Below, piece after piece: positions 47,653-59,212 of a stretch of DNA of 64,000 bases (its first letter is position 1; every line of letters starts with the position of its first letter). The notes beneath the pieces are model-generated. The model searched no databases. It was not told the DNA's origin and was given only the letters and a program-made list of their open reading frames with translations. The position numbers and the translations under genes were made by a program. The stretch covers positions 3,142,001 through 3,206,000 of the forward strand of contig NC_080422.1 of NCBI RefSeq assembly GCF_029873635.1, in the 5' to 3' direction. The stretch comes from Malania oleifera. Taxonomy: Eukaryota > Streptophyta > Magnoliopsida > Santalales > Ximeniaceae.

Positions 47653-50600
47653 TCAAAACAACTGCGGATACTTCCGGAGTATTTTCGTTTCTAATTCCCA
47701 AGAAGCTTCTTCAACCACGTGATTCTGCCACAAAACCTTCACCAACGGTATCTCCTTGGTACGCAACTTCTGAACCTTTCTGTCCAGAATCTGAATTAGT
47801 ACTTCATCATACGCCAAAGCATTTCCAAATTCCAAGAACTCATAACTAATAACATGCGACGGATCCAGCACGTACTTCCTCAACATGGATACATGAAATA
47901 CATCATGGATCCTCAAGAGCACAGGGGGTAGCGCAATCCGGTAGGCCACCGAACCCACTCGTTCTAGAATCTCGAATGGCCCGATAAACCTTGGGCTCAG
48001 CTTGCCCTTCTTCCTGAATCTCATCACTCCTTTCGTCAAAGCGAGTCTTAGAAATACCTTACCCCCCACCTCGAACTCTAATTCACGGCGGCGAACATCT
48101 ACGTAGCTCTTTTGCCGACTCTAAGTCGATTTAATCCTATCCCGAATCAAACCCACCTTCTCAGATGTCTGCTGTACAAGTTCAAGTCCTAACACCTAAC
48201 GTTCACCAACCTCGTCCCAATACAAAGGAGATCAACACCTTTGACCATACAAAGCCTCGAACGATGTCATCCCGATACTAGCCTGGAAGCTATTGTTATA
48301 AGCAAACTCCACTAGTGCCAGAAACTAAATCCAACTACCACCGAAGTCCAATACGCAAGTCCGTAACATATCCTCTAAGATCTGTACTGTCCTCTTCGAC
48401 TGTCCATCAGTTTGGGGGGGGAACGCTGTACTGAAAGTAAGCTTCATCCCCATTGCTTCTTGCAAGCTCTTCCAGAATCGAGAAGCAAACCTCGGGTCTC
48501 GATCTGAAATAATGGACACCGGTACCCCATGCATTCTTACTATCTCATGCACGTACAAATCTGCTAACATACTCAAAGGGTAGCTAACCTTCATCGGTAC
48601 AAAGTAAGCAAATTTCGTCAACCTATCCACATTTACCTAGATAGCATTTTGACCATGAAGCGCTGGCAGTAATCTGGTAACAAAGTCCATGGAAATGTGC
48701 TCCCATTTCCACACCGGAATAGCTCAGGGTTGCAACGGCCCTGCCGGCCTCTAATGCTCAGTTTTCACCTGCTGACACGTCAAACACTGCTCCACGAACC
48801 GGGCAATATCCCTCTTCATTCCACTCCTCCATAAAGACTCGCGCAAATCCCGATACATCTTCGTGCTACCCGGATGTACCGTATACAAAGAACAATGCAC
48901 CTCCTCCAGAATCGTCCCTCTGATTTCATTGTCGTTTGGAACACACGGCCTAGTCCCAAACTTCAACACACCTCCCTCAGAGATGTTAAAGTCTGCAGCC
49001 AATCCCTGCTGTACTTTCTCCACAATCTCAACCAACTTCGCATCCCTAGCCTGCGTGGCTTTAATACGCTCAAACAAAGTCAACTGGACCACCAAGCTAG
49101 CAATGAAAGCCCAATGATCACCAACCACCAACTCCACTCCAAGGCTTTCGAGATCCCATATGATATGATGTTGAACTATAACTGCAGACACTGCCACATG
49201 CTCTGACTTCCAACTCAACACGTCAGCTACCACGTTAGCTTTCCTCGGATGATAACTGATCATGCAATCGTAGTCTTTGATCAACTCCAGCCACCGCCTT
49301 TGCCTCATATTCAACTCCTTCTGCATGAAAAAGTATCTGAGGCTCTTGTAGTCAGTGAAAATCTCACACTAAACACCGTACAGGTAGTGTTGCTAGATTT
49401 TCAGTGCATAAACTACAGCGGCCAACTTCAGATCATGCGTAGGGTAATTCTTCTCATATTCCTTAAGTTTTCGAGAAGCATAAGCAATTACTTTACCTTA
49501 TTGCATAAGCACACATCCCAAACCTTTTAGAGACGCGTCGCCATAGATCACAAAACTGTCATTCCCCGAAGGAATGGTCAAGATCGGAGCAATAACCAAT
49601 CGCCGTTTCAGCTCCTGGAAACACTACTCGCAATCCTCGGTCCAATTAAACTTCACACCCTTCCTAGTCAATCGTGTTAGAGTCCCAGACAACTTAGAGA
49701 ATCCTTCCACGAACTAACGATAATAACCTGCCAGTCCTAGAAAACTCCGAACCTTCTGCACACTTTTTGGTCTCGTCCAGTCAACCACAACTTCAATCTT
49801 GCTAGGATCAACTGAGATACTGCCTTTAGACACCACATGACCTAAGAACACAACCTGATTCGACCAGAACTCAAACTTCTTCAGCTTGGCATACAACTTC
49901 CTCTCTCGCAGAATCTATAGCACCAACCTCAGATGGTTTTCATGCTCTTCCAGACTTCTCGAGTATATTAGAATGTCATTGATGAACACCACTACGAACT
50001 GGTTCAGGTACTCATGGAAAACCCTGTTCATCAGATCCATGAACACTGCTGGAGCATTTGTCAGCCAAAAGGCATGACTAAGAACTCGTAGTGGTCATAT
50101 CTAGTTCGAAAAGTGGTCTTCGCAATATCCTCATATCGAACCTTCACCTGATGATACCCTGACCGTAGGTCGATCTTTGAAAAGACCTGCATTCCCTGCA
50201 GCTAGTCAAAGAGATCATTAATACGAGGCAACGGATAACGGTTCTTCACAGTCACCTTGTTAATCTCACGGTAATCAATGCACATACACATCGACCCGTC
50301 CTTCTTCTTCACAAATAAAACTAGAGCTCCCTAGGGCGATACACTAGGTTGGATAAAACCCTAGTCCAGTAGTCCCTACAACTGCTCCTTTAACTCCCGA
50401 AACTCTATTGGAGTCATCCTATACGGAACTTTAGAGGTCAATGTCTTACCAAGCAGCAACTTTATCACAAACTCCACCTCACGATCCGGAGGGAAACCAG
50501 GTAAATCATCTAGAAACACATCCGGGAACTCATTGACCACTCGAATATCCTCAAGCCTCAACTCCTTCCGCGGCAGTTCCTTCACGCAAGCTAGGTACCC

Positions 50601-52105
50601 CTGACATCCATCTAAGAGTAGCCTTCTCGCCTGTAATGCCAATATAATTTGTTGCATCAAACGCACACACGATCCCACGAACTCATACTCCTGCTTCCTA
50701 GGAGGTCTGAACACTACTACCTTCCTACGACAATCAATCACCGCATAACTAGAGAATAGCCAATCCATCCCTAGAATGACGTCGAAACTAGACATGTCGT
50801 ATACTACAAGATTCGCCAGTAGTAGCCTTCTCTGAATTATCACTGGGCAGTTTCCTAAGATCTTACTACAGGTCGTTACACTCCCAGTCGACGTAACCAT
50901 AGACAACCTCTCATCCATCACTCGGATTTCAACCCCACACAACTTCACAAAACTAGCAGATATAAACGAATGGGTTACTTCCGAATCAAATAAAACGACA
51001 GCTCTATTAGAAAGCAGTAACATAGTACCTGTCACCACATTCCCAGTGTGTTCCGCATCTGTTGGAGTAAGTGAATATACCCTCGCCGGAGCCGTGGTTG
51101 CCTGGTAGTTTCCTGAGGCATCTGATTACTCCCACGGTTTTGGCTCTGTGCAGACGTATCTCTCCTCGGTACCTGACAGCTCCGTGACATGTGGCCCGAC
51201 TTGCCACAGTTGTAGCAGTTACCCCAGAATGACTAACATTCGCCATCATGTCATTTACGGAACTTGGCGCACGGTGTGGAGGATGGATCCCCCTAAGAAT
51301 TCTGTCGCTCGGTGTTTTGCCGATAACCTGAACTGTAGTTCTTCTTCTTCTTCCACTATCCCTGCCGAGGACCAGTCTGAGACCCCAAAGATACTGGTCT
51401 CTTCCTCTGTTCCTGCACCACCTCGTCTCCTTGGAGGTCAGCCTCAACTATGGTGGCTTTATCCACTAGAACAGAGAACTCGCAGATCTGCAACATCCCC
51501 ACAAGCCAGCGGATGTCCTTCCTCAGAGCCCTCTCAAACCTTTGAACCTTCTCGTACTCGTTCGGGACTAAGTACGATGCGAATCGAGATAACTCGATAT
51601 ATCTGGTTGCATATCTCTACACCGTTAGGGTACCTTGCATTAGGCCCAAAAACTCATCAGCCTTCACATCACGAGTGGAAGTCGAGAAGTATCTTTCAAA
51701 GAATACCTCCTTGAAGTGGCCCCACGTCATACCCAATGGACCAACTCTCTGCTTCTCAAGCAGACTCACCGCAGTCCACCAACGTCCGGCCTCTCCAAAC
51801 AGCTGGAAAGTAGCGAAAAGGACTCTCTGCCTATCTGTGTAGTGGAGAACTTCCAAAATCCTCTCGGTCTTCATGACCCAGTCCTCTGCTATAATCGGAT
51901 CGGATCCTCCCAAAAATGTCGGAGGGTGCATACATGTGAACCTCTCGATGGTACACCCCGCATCGGTAGGAGAGCTCTCACATCTCCTAACACTCCGCCC
52001 GATCTCTCGCATCACCTGCCTCATCAAATCTCGTGGCACGGAAGGAGACTCATCACTCTTAGTCCCCTCGGAGCCACTATCCAAGTTGTTATCCTTGGGC
52101 TCCAT
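47653..52105 (-). pseudogene. Gypsy-1 gag-pol, degenerate
   Basis: Gag begins at the ATG at 52105 (MEPKDNNLDS) and contains the retrotransposon gag core (PPTFLGGSDPIIAEDWV, 51617-51970). The zinc knuckle CYNCGKSGHMSRSC is at about 51177-51220. Protease (about 50990) reads DSEVTHSF where the family has Gly-Ala after DS. RT (49700-50380) has FINDIL at about 49975-49990 in place of the double-Asp catalytic motif. RNase H lies at 49330-49570, the H2C2 integrase finger at 48760-48880, and the integrase core at 48325-48630, where the third catalytic acid (DGQSKR at 48390-48410) is Lys. The chromodomain is near the C-terminus (VQKLRTKEIPLVKVLW, 47690-47780). At least ten in-frame stops are present. 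In life such a polyprotein packages, copies and integrates the element RNA, with the chromodomain steering insertion to heterochromatin. Confidence 0.93.
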
Positions 52106-52417
52106 TTTGAAAACAGAATAAGAATCGGTTAGAATTCCTATATCGTACATAGTTAACACAATCATTAGAACTTATCATGTCAACTACCACTCTAACGGAT
52201 CCAGGTCTGTCTTATCACACTGACACGAATCCATCAATGGTTTGTCGTAATCTTTCTGAAATCGTCATTTCGGGAAGAACACAAAACACTGCCAATGAGG
52301 CCCTATCAAGTAACAACACAATCCCTGACCTACTCTACCTATTTCCTACATCCTAAACTCTAGTATGTACACATAATTATGCCTAACCAAGCCTACAAGA
52401 CCTAACAGCCTGGTTAA

Positions 52418-52428
52418 CTCTGATACCA
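52418..52428 (-). other. Gypsy-1 primer binding site
   Basis: Minus strand TGGTATCAGAG, three bases after the LTR end (TGACA ACT), complementary to initiator tRNA-Met. Confidence 0.9.
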
Positions 52429-52431
52429 AGT

Positions 52432-53006
52432 TGTCACGCCCCGAACCCGCAGGTGGGTCCCATGTAACGACCTACTAAATTAACTGGGGGTTTTTTTTTT
52501 CTCTCTATAATAATAATTATTGTGAAATTCCACTGCTCTTATACCTTCATATATAAAACTAACCATCCACCTAAACAGTAAGAAGCTAAAATCACATAAC
52601 CACCACCATATATAAATATGTACAATACTAAAGAGTTACAGTGTTCCCAAACTATACATATATGATTGTTTCCCAAAACACTCTTAACTAGGCTAGGACT
52701 ATACAGTAATACTCCCAAAAATACTCACTCTACTAATAGGGCGGTACTGAAGCCCCTCTACCTGCGAGCTTGATCTGCTCGCCTAATTGGATCACCTGAA
52801 AAATAATAATTTAATGGGATGAGACGACGCTCAATAAGACGAAATATGTTATTGCTAGTGTGCAGCAAATGAGTTACAATACTATGAAAATATGTTTCTA
52901 TATAATCATGTATAATTGAATCTATAAATACAGTACAAATAATATAAACCACCACCCTTTCCATGTTGCTTAACATATTTGTATTTTAGGTTTCTATACA
53001 TAATAC

Positions 53007-53044
<38 letters not shown>

Positions 53045-56000
53045 CATTCCCTATTTCTGTGAAACTGTACATACATAATAATAACTGAAAACTTCCTTGG
53101 ATAGATAACTGTATGTCATGATATAACCCCTCATGACAAGGTTGTGCGGCCCGTAGGCGGGATCTAACCTGTCTGGCCGACCAGGATAAACCACTATACT
53201 CCGTCAGTCTGATCTGCCCTTCTCAACCCATATCTGATGGGGACCCTGTCTACACGTGGGCATAATCGACCTACCTACCACGTATTACCTAAATAGGTGG
53301 TTGCACTCTATTTTGTATATAGCAACGGTATCGTGCTCTATAAATTGTATCTATAATGGTCTATCAAGGTCTGATACTATATAATACATCTTTATATACA
53401 ACTATATGTTTTAGCATGATTCTGTAATAACTATATTGACCATGATACTGTAGTAACCTGTATCTATACCAACTGTGTTTTTTAGATAAACTGTAAATCT
53501 GTATGTCATGATACTGTAAAACTGTATAATCATGGTATTCTGAAAATGATGTAAAACATATTTACTGTCTGTATATTCTATATAACATAACTCTGAAAAA
53601 TACTGTAAAATATGTTTCTGTACTATATCTATATTCTCACGCCACACATTAATTTGAAGCATAAATAAATTTCTGCTCTGAATAATAATTTGGTAAAAGA
53701 AACGTATAATTTATACTGAAAACATACTAGAATTGCCTAGCATAGCATATTTCCCCTACTTGGCTCCTGCTAAAATCCCCTATTGTGACGGGTCTTACAC
53801 CTGCAGGGTTCTCCACTCAACACTCTGAAGACCATATATCCCAGAACAAAATATCATTATTTCTACGTCTACTATATTTCTTACAACTTCTGAAAAGCCA
53901 AATTTTGTTTAAAAGACCTTACCTTAAATCTAGGATGAAATCCAACTCTGTCCCACCAACGATCCGCTCCGGTAAACTTGGAGAGAACTTCCCCAAGAGC
54001 ATGGTGGTGGCCTCAGATCATCGATCCAACGACTAAAGAGGTCGAAATCAAAGAGAGAGAAGGGAGAGACCATAGAGAGAGAAAAAAGAGGGTTTCGGTG
54101 AGTTTTTTGCACAAGAAAACTGAGTTTAGCACTATTTATACTGCGAGCTTCGTCGACGAACACCATCATCTCGTCGATGAAATTCAGAACTTGAACATAG
54201 TCTCTCGGTATCTTCTTGTCGACAAAACTTGTCTTCGTCAACGAGACCCTCTTGTACCCTCATCGACGAATCCCCTGTGTTGGTCAACGAGGACCTAATA
54301 AATTTTCTTGGGTCATTACATCCCAAAGTGCAATATCATCGATGAACGCGAAGCGTTCGTCGACGAAGTCGGCTGCCTTCTTTTATTCCTGTTTCCATTT
54401 CTCTCCCTCTTTATTATTTAATACCATTATTCTTCGGGTCGTTACATCTCAGGTGTGAAAATAGTAACCTAACCTATCTCTGTATCAATTAAGCATACAT
54501 GATACAATATTGGAAGAGGGTCCGACCCCGTAGGGTATACGGAAGCCCTACAAAACATACGCATACACATCCATACTCATCAAATATACAGCAGAAACTA
54601 TTTAATCTATCCATATAACATACCATACTAGAGTCTATACACCACTACGATATATGTTCCCATAATTATAAAACATACTCCGGGTGTCTACAAAAACCAT
54701 CACGACAACCCAGTTACAAAACTCATACCTATCTAGGCACTAACCATAGGTAAACGACACCCCCGCTTCCGAATGCTAGAATGTCAGTTTCGACTACCCG
54801 AAGGACCTGAAAACATCTGTATATACATTCGGGTTGAGACAACTCTCAGTAAGAAAGAAAGCAGGTTATATCAGTGTGTGGCATACCAGTGTTATTTTAC
54901 GTAAAACATAACATTATACAATACGATATAGTTTGAAATATTTCCATATAGTTTCATACAGTTCTATACAGTTCCAGTATTTTCACAAATCCATTCCAGT
55001 ACATACGATACCCAAACATATGGCCAATGTAGTCATACTCAAGCAACTGAAACCCTGTGATAACCGAAGCCTCACAGCGTTACGTTGCCAATACGGTGTA
55101 GCTCACACCCATCGGTGACCAACCGAAACACACTGGTGATATTTCACACCCTCGGATATAGAGTCAGACACTCTCGCCCACGGTAATGAACCGGTACATG
55201 GCGCAACGTACAGTAATTAGCCGCCACATAGTTGTTTCAGCGTACGGTAATTAGTCGCCACTAGCTGATTTCACAAAACCTGGAATCATTTTGGAACTCA
55301 CGTTCCTATACTCATCAGCGTACGATTATTAGCCACCACTAGCTGTTTTACAAAATGCCTGGAACAGTTACATACAACCATACATTCCACACTTATTTGG
55401 TATACTGTAAATCATATTGTTTTCCAATTCAAGCAAACAATTTTATACAAATATGGATTCGGTCATCTCAATGATACAGTTTAAATACAACATACAAATT
55501 TTCAAACAAAGTAGAGATGATACTCGAAAATCCCGATTTTCTCAAAAACTGTAACCCGAAAATCCTGCATTTTTACCCGATAGATTTCCCCAAATAAGTA
55601 GTCAAAACATACATACGATTGTAACCTATAGGTTTACTGATCCCAATTTCAAAAATAAACTAATATAAACAGAATCCCCTTACCTTAACCCGAAATCAAG
55701 TCAGGAACTCTACGGCTCTCAAAACTATGAACCAAGACACCAAAACCTAAACAACGCAGAACAATACTTCCTTACAATTCATACTACTACACATATCTTG
55801 AAATAGAAGTGGAAATTGAGCCTTACCTCAATTTTTTATCAAAACTCGAAACTACTCGAAACGATATTCTAATCCGCTATTCGAGAAGAGAATCCTGCCC
55901 TGATCTACGCGGTAACGTCGAATTTACGAATCAGGCGACGAATAGTGAAGAAATCTAGAGAGATAAAGCGATCTTCAAGTTCTAGAGAGAGGGAGAGGAT

Positions 56001-56285
56001 ATTTTGAGTTTTCTTAGTGGTTAAGCAATGGAAACTGATATTTATAGCCCTTGACTCGGTTGTCCTCGTCGACGAGTCACTGAAGACGCCTCGTCGACGA
56101 GACGGTGACCTCGTCGATAGGCCTGAGATCCCCGGTTTCCCGAAATCTCTCGACTTCTCCTCGTCGACGAGCCTCTGAATTTCGTCGACGAGCAGCACAT
56201 AGACTTCGTCGACGAACTTTGCTTAATTACCAATTTACCCTTCTTTTATATAATTAATCCATATATCACGGTTCGGGTTCTTACA
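52432..56285 (-). repeat. LTR C: Gypsy-1 5' LTR, split by LTR D
   Basis: Minus strand. The main part 54452-56285 and the terminal 31 bp 52432-52462 together make about 1.87 kb, matching LTR B. TGTAAGAACCC start, palindromes at 56060-56215, TATAAATA at about 56040, CT leader at 55970-56000, hairpin block near 54830-54855. LTR D sits about 30 bp from the LTR end. Confidence 0.92.
52463..54446 (-). mobile_element. LTR D: solo long LTR within LTR C, compound 5' end
   Basis: Minus strand. The outer limits TGTAACGACCCG (54446) and GTCGTTACA (52463) are flanked by TCCCA (52458-52462) and TCTCA (54447-54451). A second LTR start, TGTAATGACCC, lies inside at 54320 and is followed on its outer side by TCCCA (54321-54325), identical to the left flank. 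Palindromes at 54150-54365, TATAAATA at about 54133, hairpin-block variant (GATGAGACGACGCTCAATAAGA on the plus strand) at 52820. Related to LTR F. No coding region. Confidence 0.85.
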
Positions 56286-56290
56286 TTGAT

Positions 56291-57066
56291 GATGAACCTT
56301 GGATGATGAAAATTAGTAGATGGTTCAGATGTGCCAAAAAATCAACCCAAAAAGGTATGATCATCGGTTTGTTACCTATTATAATTACTTGGAGACTTTG
56401 GCTTAGATGTTGTAAAGCCTTCATGGAAGATAAGTATGAATTGGGGAATGCAGTTTCATTATCGGTGATGTTTTGGCTCACAAAAATTGCAGAAGGAGTG
56501 AAGGGTTCTCTGCCTTCTATTGACAAGAATTTATTGGAAGAGTTCCAAGTGAAATTGATAACACCGAAGGTTAGAACTCCTCGAAAAGTTGTCTAGGAAA
56601 AGCCTCCTGTAGGTTGGTTGAAACTAAATATTGATGACTCTTGTAGAGGAAATCCGGGTTCTTGTGGTGGTGGTGGTATCATCAGCAACTCATCAGGTAA
56701 TATTAAGGTCGTTTTCTCTGAAAAATTTGAGACGGGTAATAATAATGGAGCGGAGTTGCAGGATCTTATTAGTAGTATTCACCTTTGTAAAGAGTTGGGA
56801 TATCAGAATATTTGTATTGAAAGTGACTCAGAATTGGTGGTAGGATGGATCACATCTGGAATTTACTCTTCTTGGTACTTATGGAACTTTTGGGAATTGT
56901 TAGAGGAGGAGCTACAAGACCTTCAGTTCTCCGTAAAACACCAATTTAGAGAAGGTAATCAGATGGCAAAATACTTGACTCATCAAGGCGAAGGAGGCAA
57001 CACGAGGAGATATTTTGTAAGTGATGTGATGCCGAGTAAAATGAGAGGTCTAATTTCGAATGGATA
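56291..57066 (+). pseudogene. LINE-B RNase H domain
   Basis: Opens with DEPWMMKISRWFRCAKKS, the linker after the zf-RVT, then a stop at 56596. An RNase H-like domain follows from 56618: LNIDDSCRGNPGSCGGGGII, ELQDLISSIHLCKELGYQ, IESDSELVVGWI, and QFREGNQMAKYLTHQG. It keeps the first Asp (LNIDD), the Glu (AELQ) and the central Asp (ESDSE); the final catalytic Asp of the N-xxAD motif reads AKYL. A close relative is LINE-A at 34300-34770. The domain alone could be read as a 150-aa ORF, but nothing suggests that it is expressed. Confidence 0.75.
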
Positions 57067-57403
57067 AGATAAGTATTTCAAGTCTTCGCTTTTAAATGTC
57101 ATCATTTGATTCTCCTATGTTTTCCTCAAATTTTGTTTTGCAGGTATTTGTCTTCAGTTTGCAAGTATTTTGTTTATTGTTTGTTTTCGTTTTGTTTTGA
57201 TTCATATGATCTTGTTTAGTTTGTTTTAGTTGGTTAATGATGCGAGTTTTGTTAGACTTGTTTGATTTTGTTGCTTAGAATGATTTTGCTTCTTGTTTTA
57301 TCAATCCCTTGTGACATGTTTGTAACCACAATTTTCTTCCGCCATAAGTAAGAGTTATTAATAAAGTTGGGGTTTTTGTTAAAAAAAAGAAAATGTAATT
57401 AGG

Positions 57404-57799
57404 AGTATTTTGAAAATGCCAAGGGGCTTGGTTTCATAACTTTTGATTCACAGGTCAAACATAATGCGAACCTAAGAAGATTAATAAAATATGAAATCAG
57501 GAATGAATCAAATCCAGTCAGCATAAGAACCAACATCGACAGAAGATTAACAACAGAATATCAATAGACCAGAAATTAACCACATGCATATAAGAAGAAA
57601 AAGAAATAAAAAAAATTAAATAATACTTGGATGAACTGAAAATAAAGAAATTAGAGTTGAACATCAGTAGAAGATTAATTAATAACAATACATTAATAGA
57701 CCACAATCTAATCACATGCATATTAGAACAACAGCAGAACAAAGAACCAGAGATGCACAGATTCAAGCAGGTAAAGGCTCAAAATCATCCAAATCAAGC

Positions 57800-57839
<40 letters not shown>

Positions 57840-58282
57840 ATCCCACACCTGGTTAGTCATACACAAACTTGGGAGGACTTCAACCAGGACAAAAACCAAA
57901 AACAAAAAACACAAAAACAAAAAGGAAGAGGGCAAAGAAGAAGAAGGGGAAAATGCTTGTTGATTGTTGAGGCAATGGCTAGGGGGAGGACTTCACATGG
58001 TGCTGTGCAGTTCAAGGACAAGGAAGAGGGCAAGGGGTTGGAGAGGAGAGGTCTCGAGGGTCGAGGAGTCGTCTTGTAGATTTGATTAAATCCAAATCCA
58101 GCCTCTGCTTGAATTTAATTTTGTGGATTTGGGCCTTCAATGATTTCACTTGGAATCCAAATCCAAGCTCAAGTTGTGCTTTCAAACAATGGACGTACAA
58201 ACAAGCAAAATTTCATTCCTTTTTTTTTTGTTATTAAAATTACTCTGCCATGCCGGCTAACCAGTCTTGACTAATCTTACCC
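57404..58282. other. Intergenic, with a local duplication and GA repeat
   Basis: Two copies of a phrase (AGAAGATTAA...AATAGACCA...CACATGCATAT) lie at about 57540-57595 and 57667-57725. A GA microsatellite is at 57802-57836. ORFs here are short and repeat-driven; no gene supported. Confidence 0.4.
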
Positions 58283-58380
58283 CATAATTATGGAGTTTTT
58301 TCCCATTTTATTATTAACGATAAATAAAATATTAAATAATACTCTGAATGGGAAAAAAATTCCCAAACTAATGCTTACGT

Positions 58381-58542
58381 AATCTCGCAGCTTGAAGCTG
58401 CGAGATTTAAATTAATGACCACTAAAAAGATGACACGTGGCAAGGAGAGAACCAAATGGAGCTGCGAGATTTAAAGAAAGTAGCCACTGGAAAGCTGACA
58501 CGTGGCAAGGAGCAAATCTCGCAGCTCGGAGCTGCGAGATTT
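58381..58542. repeat. MULE-2 left hairpin units
   Basis: 58381-58408 is AATCTCGCAGCTT and its exact complement around one base; 58514-58542 is a 14-bp perfect stem (AAATCTCGCAGCTC) with a 1-base centre. A half unit lies at 58461-58474. They are spaced by GACACGTGGCAAGGAG repeated twice (58431, 58497). Confidence 0.92.
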
Positions 58543-58564
58543 AGGGTGACGCGTGGAAAAAATC

Positions 58565-58855
58565 TCGCCCTCCGTCGTTGCATCCTCCGATGCCACCCTC
58601 GGCCGCCACCTCGTCGAAATCGGCGTCAACGACGTCTTCTCCGTCCCCGGCAACTTCAACCTCACCCTCTTCGACCACCTTGTCGGCTGCTGCAATGAGA
58701 AGGTGACAGTAGCCGCCGCCGCCGCTGCCGCTCTCTGCTCCACTCGCCCAGCCTCCCTTCCGGATCGCACCAGAAAACCGACACAACCACCACGCATCAC
58801 CACCTCGGGCAACCTCCCCGTCCTTACCCTGCAACACTTCTTGAAGCAGAACTAG
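58565..58855 (+). pseudogene. Captured pyruvate decarboxylase gene fragment
   Basis: The frame from 58565 reads VVASSDATLGRHLVEIGVND, VFSVPGNFNLTLFDHL and VGCCNEK. These match the N-terminal thiamine-diphosphate-binding region of plant pyruvate decarboxylase (the enzyme that turns pyruvate into acetaldehyde in fermentation), including the start of the E-containing cofactor segment. Short pieces of the parent sequence between these blocks are missing, and similarity stops at about 58703; the rest of the open frame (to an end at 58855) is Ala/Pro/Arg-rich and unrecognised. The codons are strongly C-ending and GC-rich, unlike all surrounding DNA. It lies between the hairpin arrays of MULE-2, so it is best seen as transduplicated host DNA. 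Confidence 0.8.
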
Positions 58856-59034
58856 TCCTCGCCGCCACCGTCGCCAACACCCCTTGCCGCCGTCATCGCT
58901 CACCATCCTTGCCGGCGCCGTTGCCCACGCTGCTCGTATCCTTTTCCGTCGCCGTCGCATTCCAGCCTTCTCCCACCTCCGGCAGCATCCAGTTAGGTTC
59001 CCTGCAACTCAATCAGCCGGAGGCTTCTCTGTTT

Positions 59035-59212
59035 AAATCTCGCAGCTCCAAGCTGCGAGATTTTCTCCCCTTATGCGCCACGTGTTAACTTCCTATTGGC
59101 TATTCTCTTTAAATCTCGCAGCTCCAAGCTGCGAGATTTGGTTCTCTTCTTGCCAGACATCGTCTTTCCAGCGGCTCATCACTTTAAATCTGACAACATC
59201 AAGCTGCGAGAT
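59035..59212. repeat. MULE-2 right hairpin units
   Basis: Two identical 29-base units at 59035-59063 and 59111-59139 (AAATCTCGCAGCT, CCA, AGCTGCGAGATTT) and a degenerate third at 59184-59212. They mirror the left units around the captured sequence. Confidence 0.92.

Larger units (their letters stand above)
45445..56285 (-). mobile_element. Gypsy-1: full-length Ty3/gypsy chromodomain element
   Basis: Minus strand. 5' LTR 52432-56285 (interrupted by LTR D), PBS 52418-52428, gag-pol 52105 to 47653, PPT 47351-47362, 3' LTR 45445-47350. Perfect TTGAT duplications lie at 45440-45444 and 56286-56290. Domain order gag, protease, RT, RNase H, integrase, chromodomain identifies a chromovirus of the Tekay/Del type, which commonly has long LTRs. 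About 8.9 kb without the nested LTR. Many stops and catalytic-site changes show that it is inactive. Confidence 0.95.
45041..57392 (+). mobile_element. LINE-B: 5'-truncated L1-type LINE split by Gypsy-1
   Basis: Flanked by an 11-bp direct repeat ATGTAATTAGG (45030-45040 and 57393-57403), with an A-rich tail just before the right copy (57381-57392). LINE sequence occupies 45041-45444 and 56291-57392, about 1.5 kb. The first part encodes a zf-RVT region, the second the RNase H domain and 3' UTR. The frame continues across the Gypsy-1 insertion once the TTGAT target duplication is discounted. RT and ORF1 are absent, the usual outcome of 5' truncation. Confidence 0.88.

Noticed and set aside
48874-49206. 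Plus-strand ORFs opposite Gypsy-1 pol (also 51148-51714, 51716-52132)
   Set aside because: They are shadows of the minus-strand integrase and gag; the minus frames carry all recognisable motifs.
57627-58079. 150-codon ORF with a GERERERERE run
   Set aside because: The repeat comes from a GA microsatellite, and the rest overlaps a local DNA duplication; no domain is visible.
58471-58960. Long minus-strand ORFs across the GC-rich block of MULE-2
   Set aside because: Their Gly/Arg/Ala-rich translations come from complementing C-ending codons; the plus frame matches pyruvate decarboxylase.
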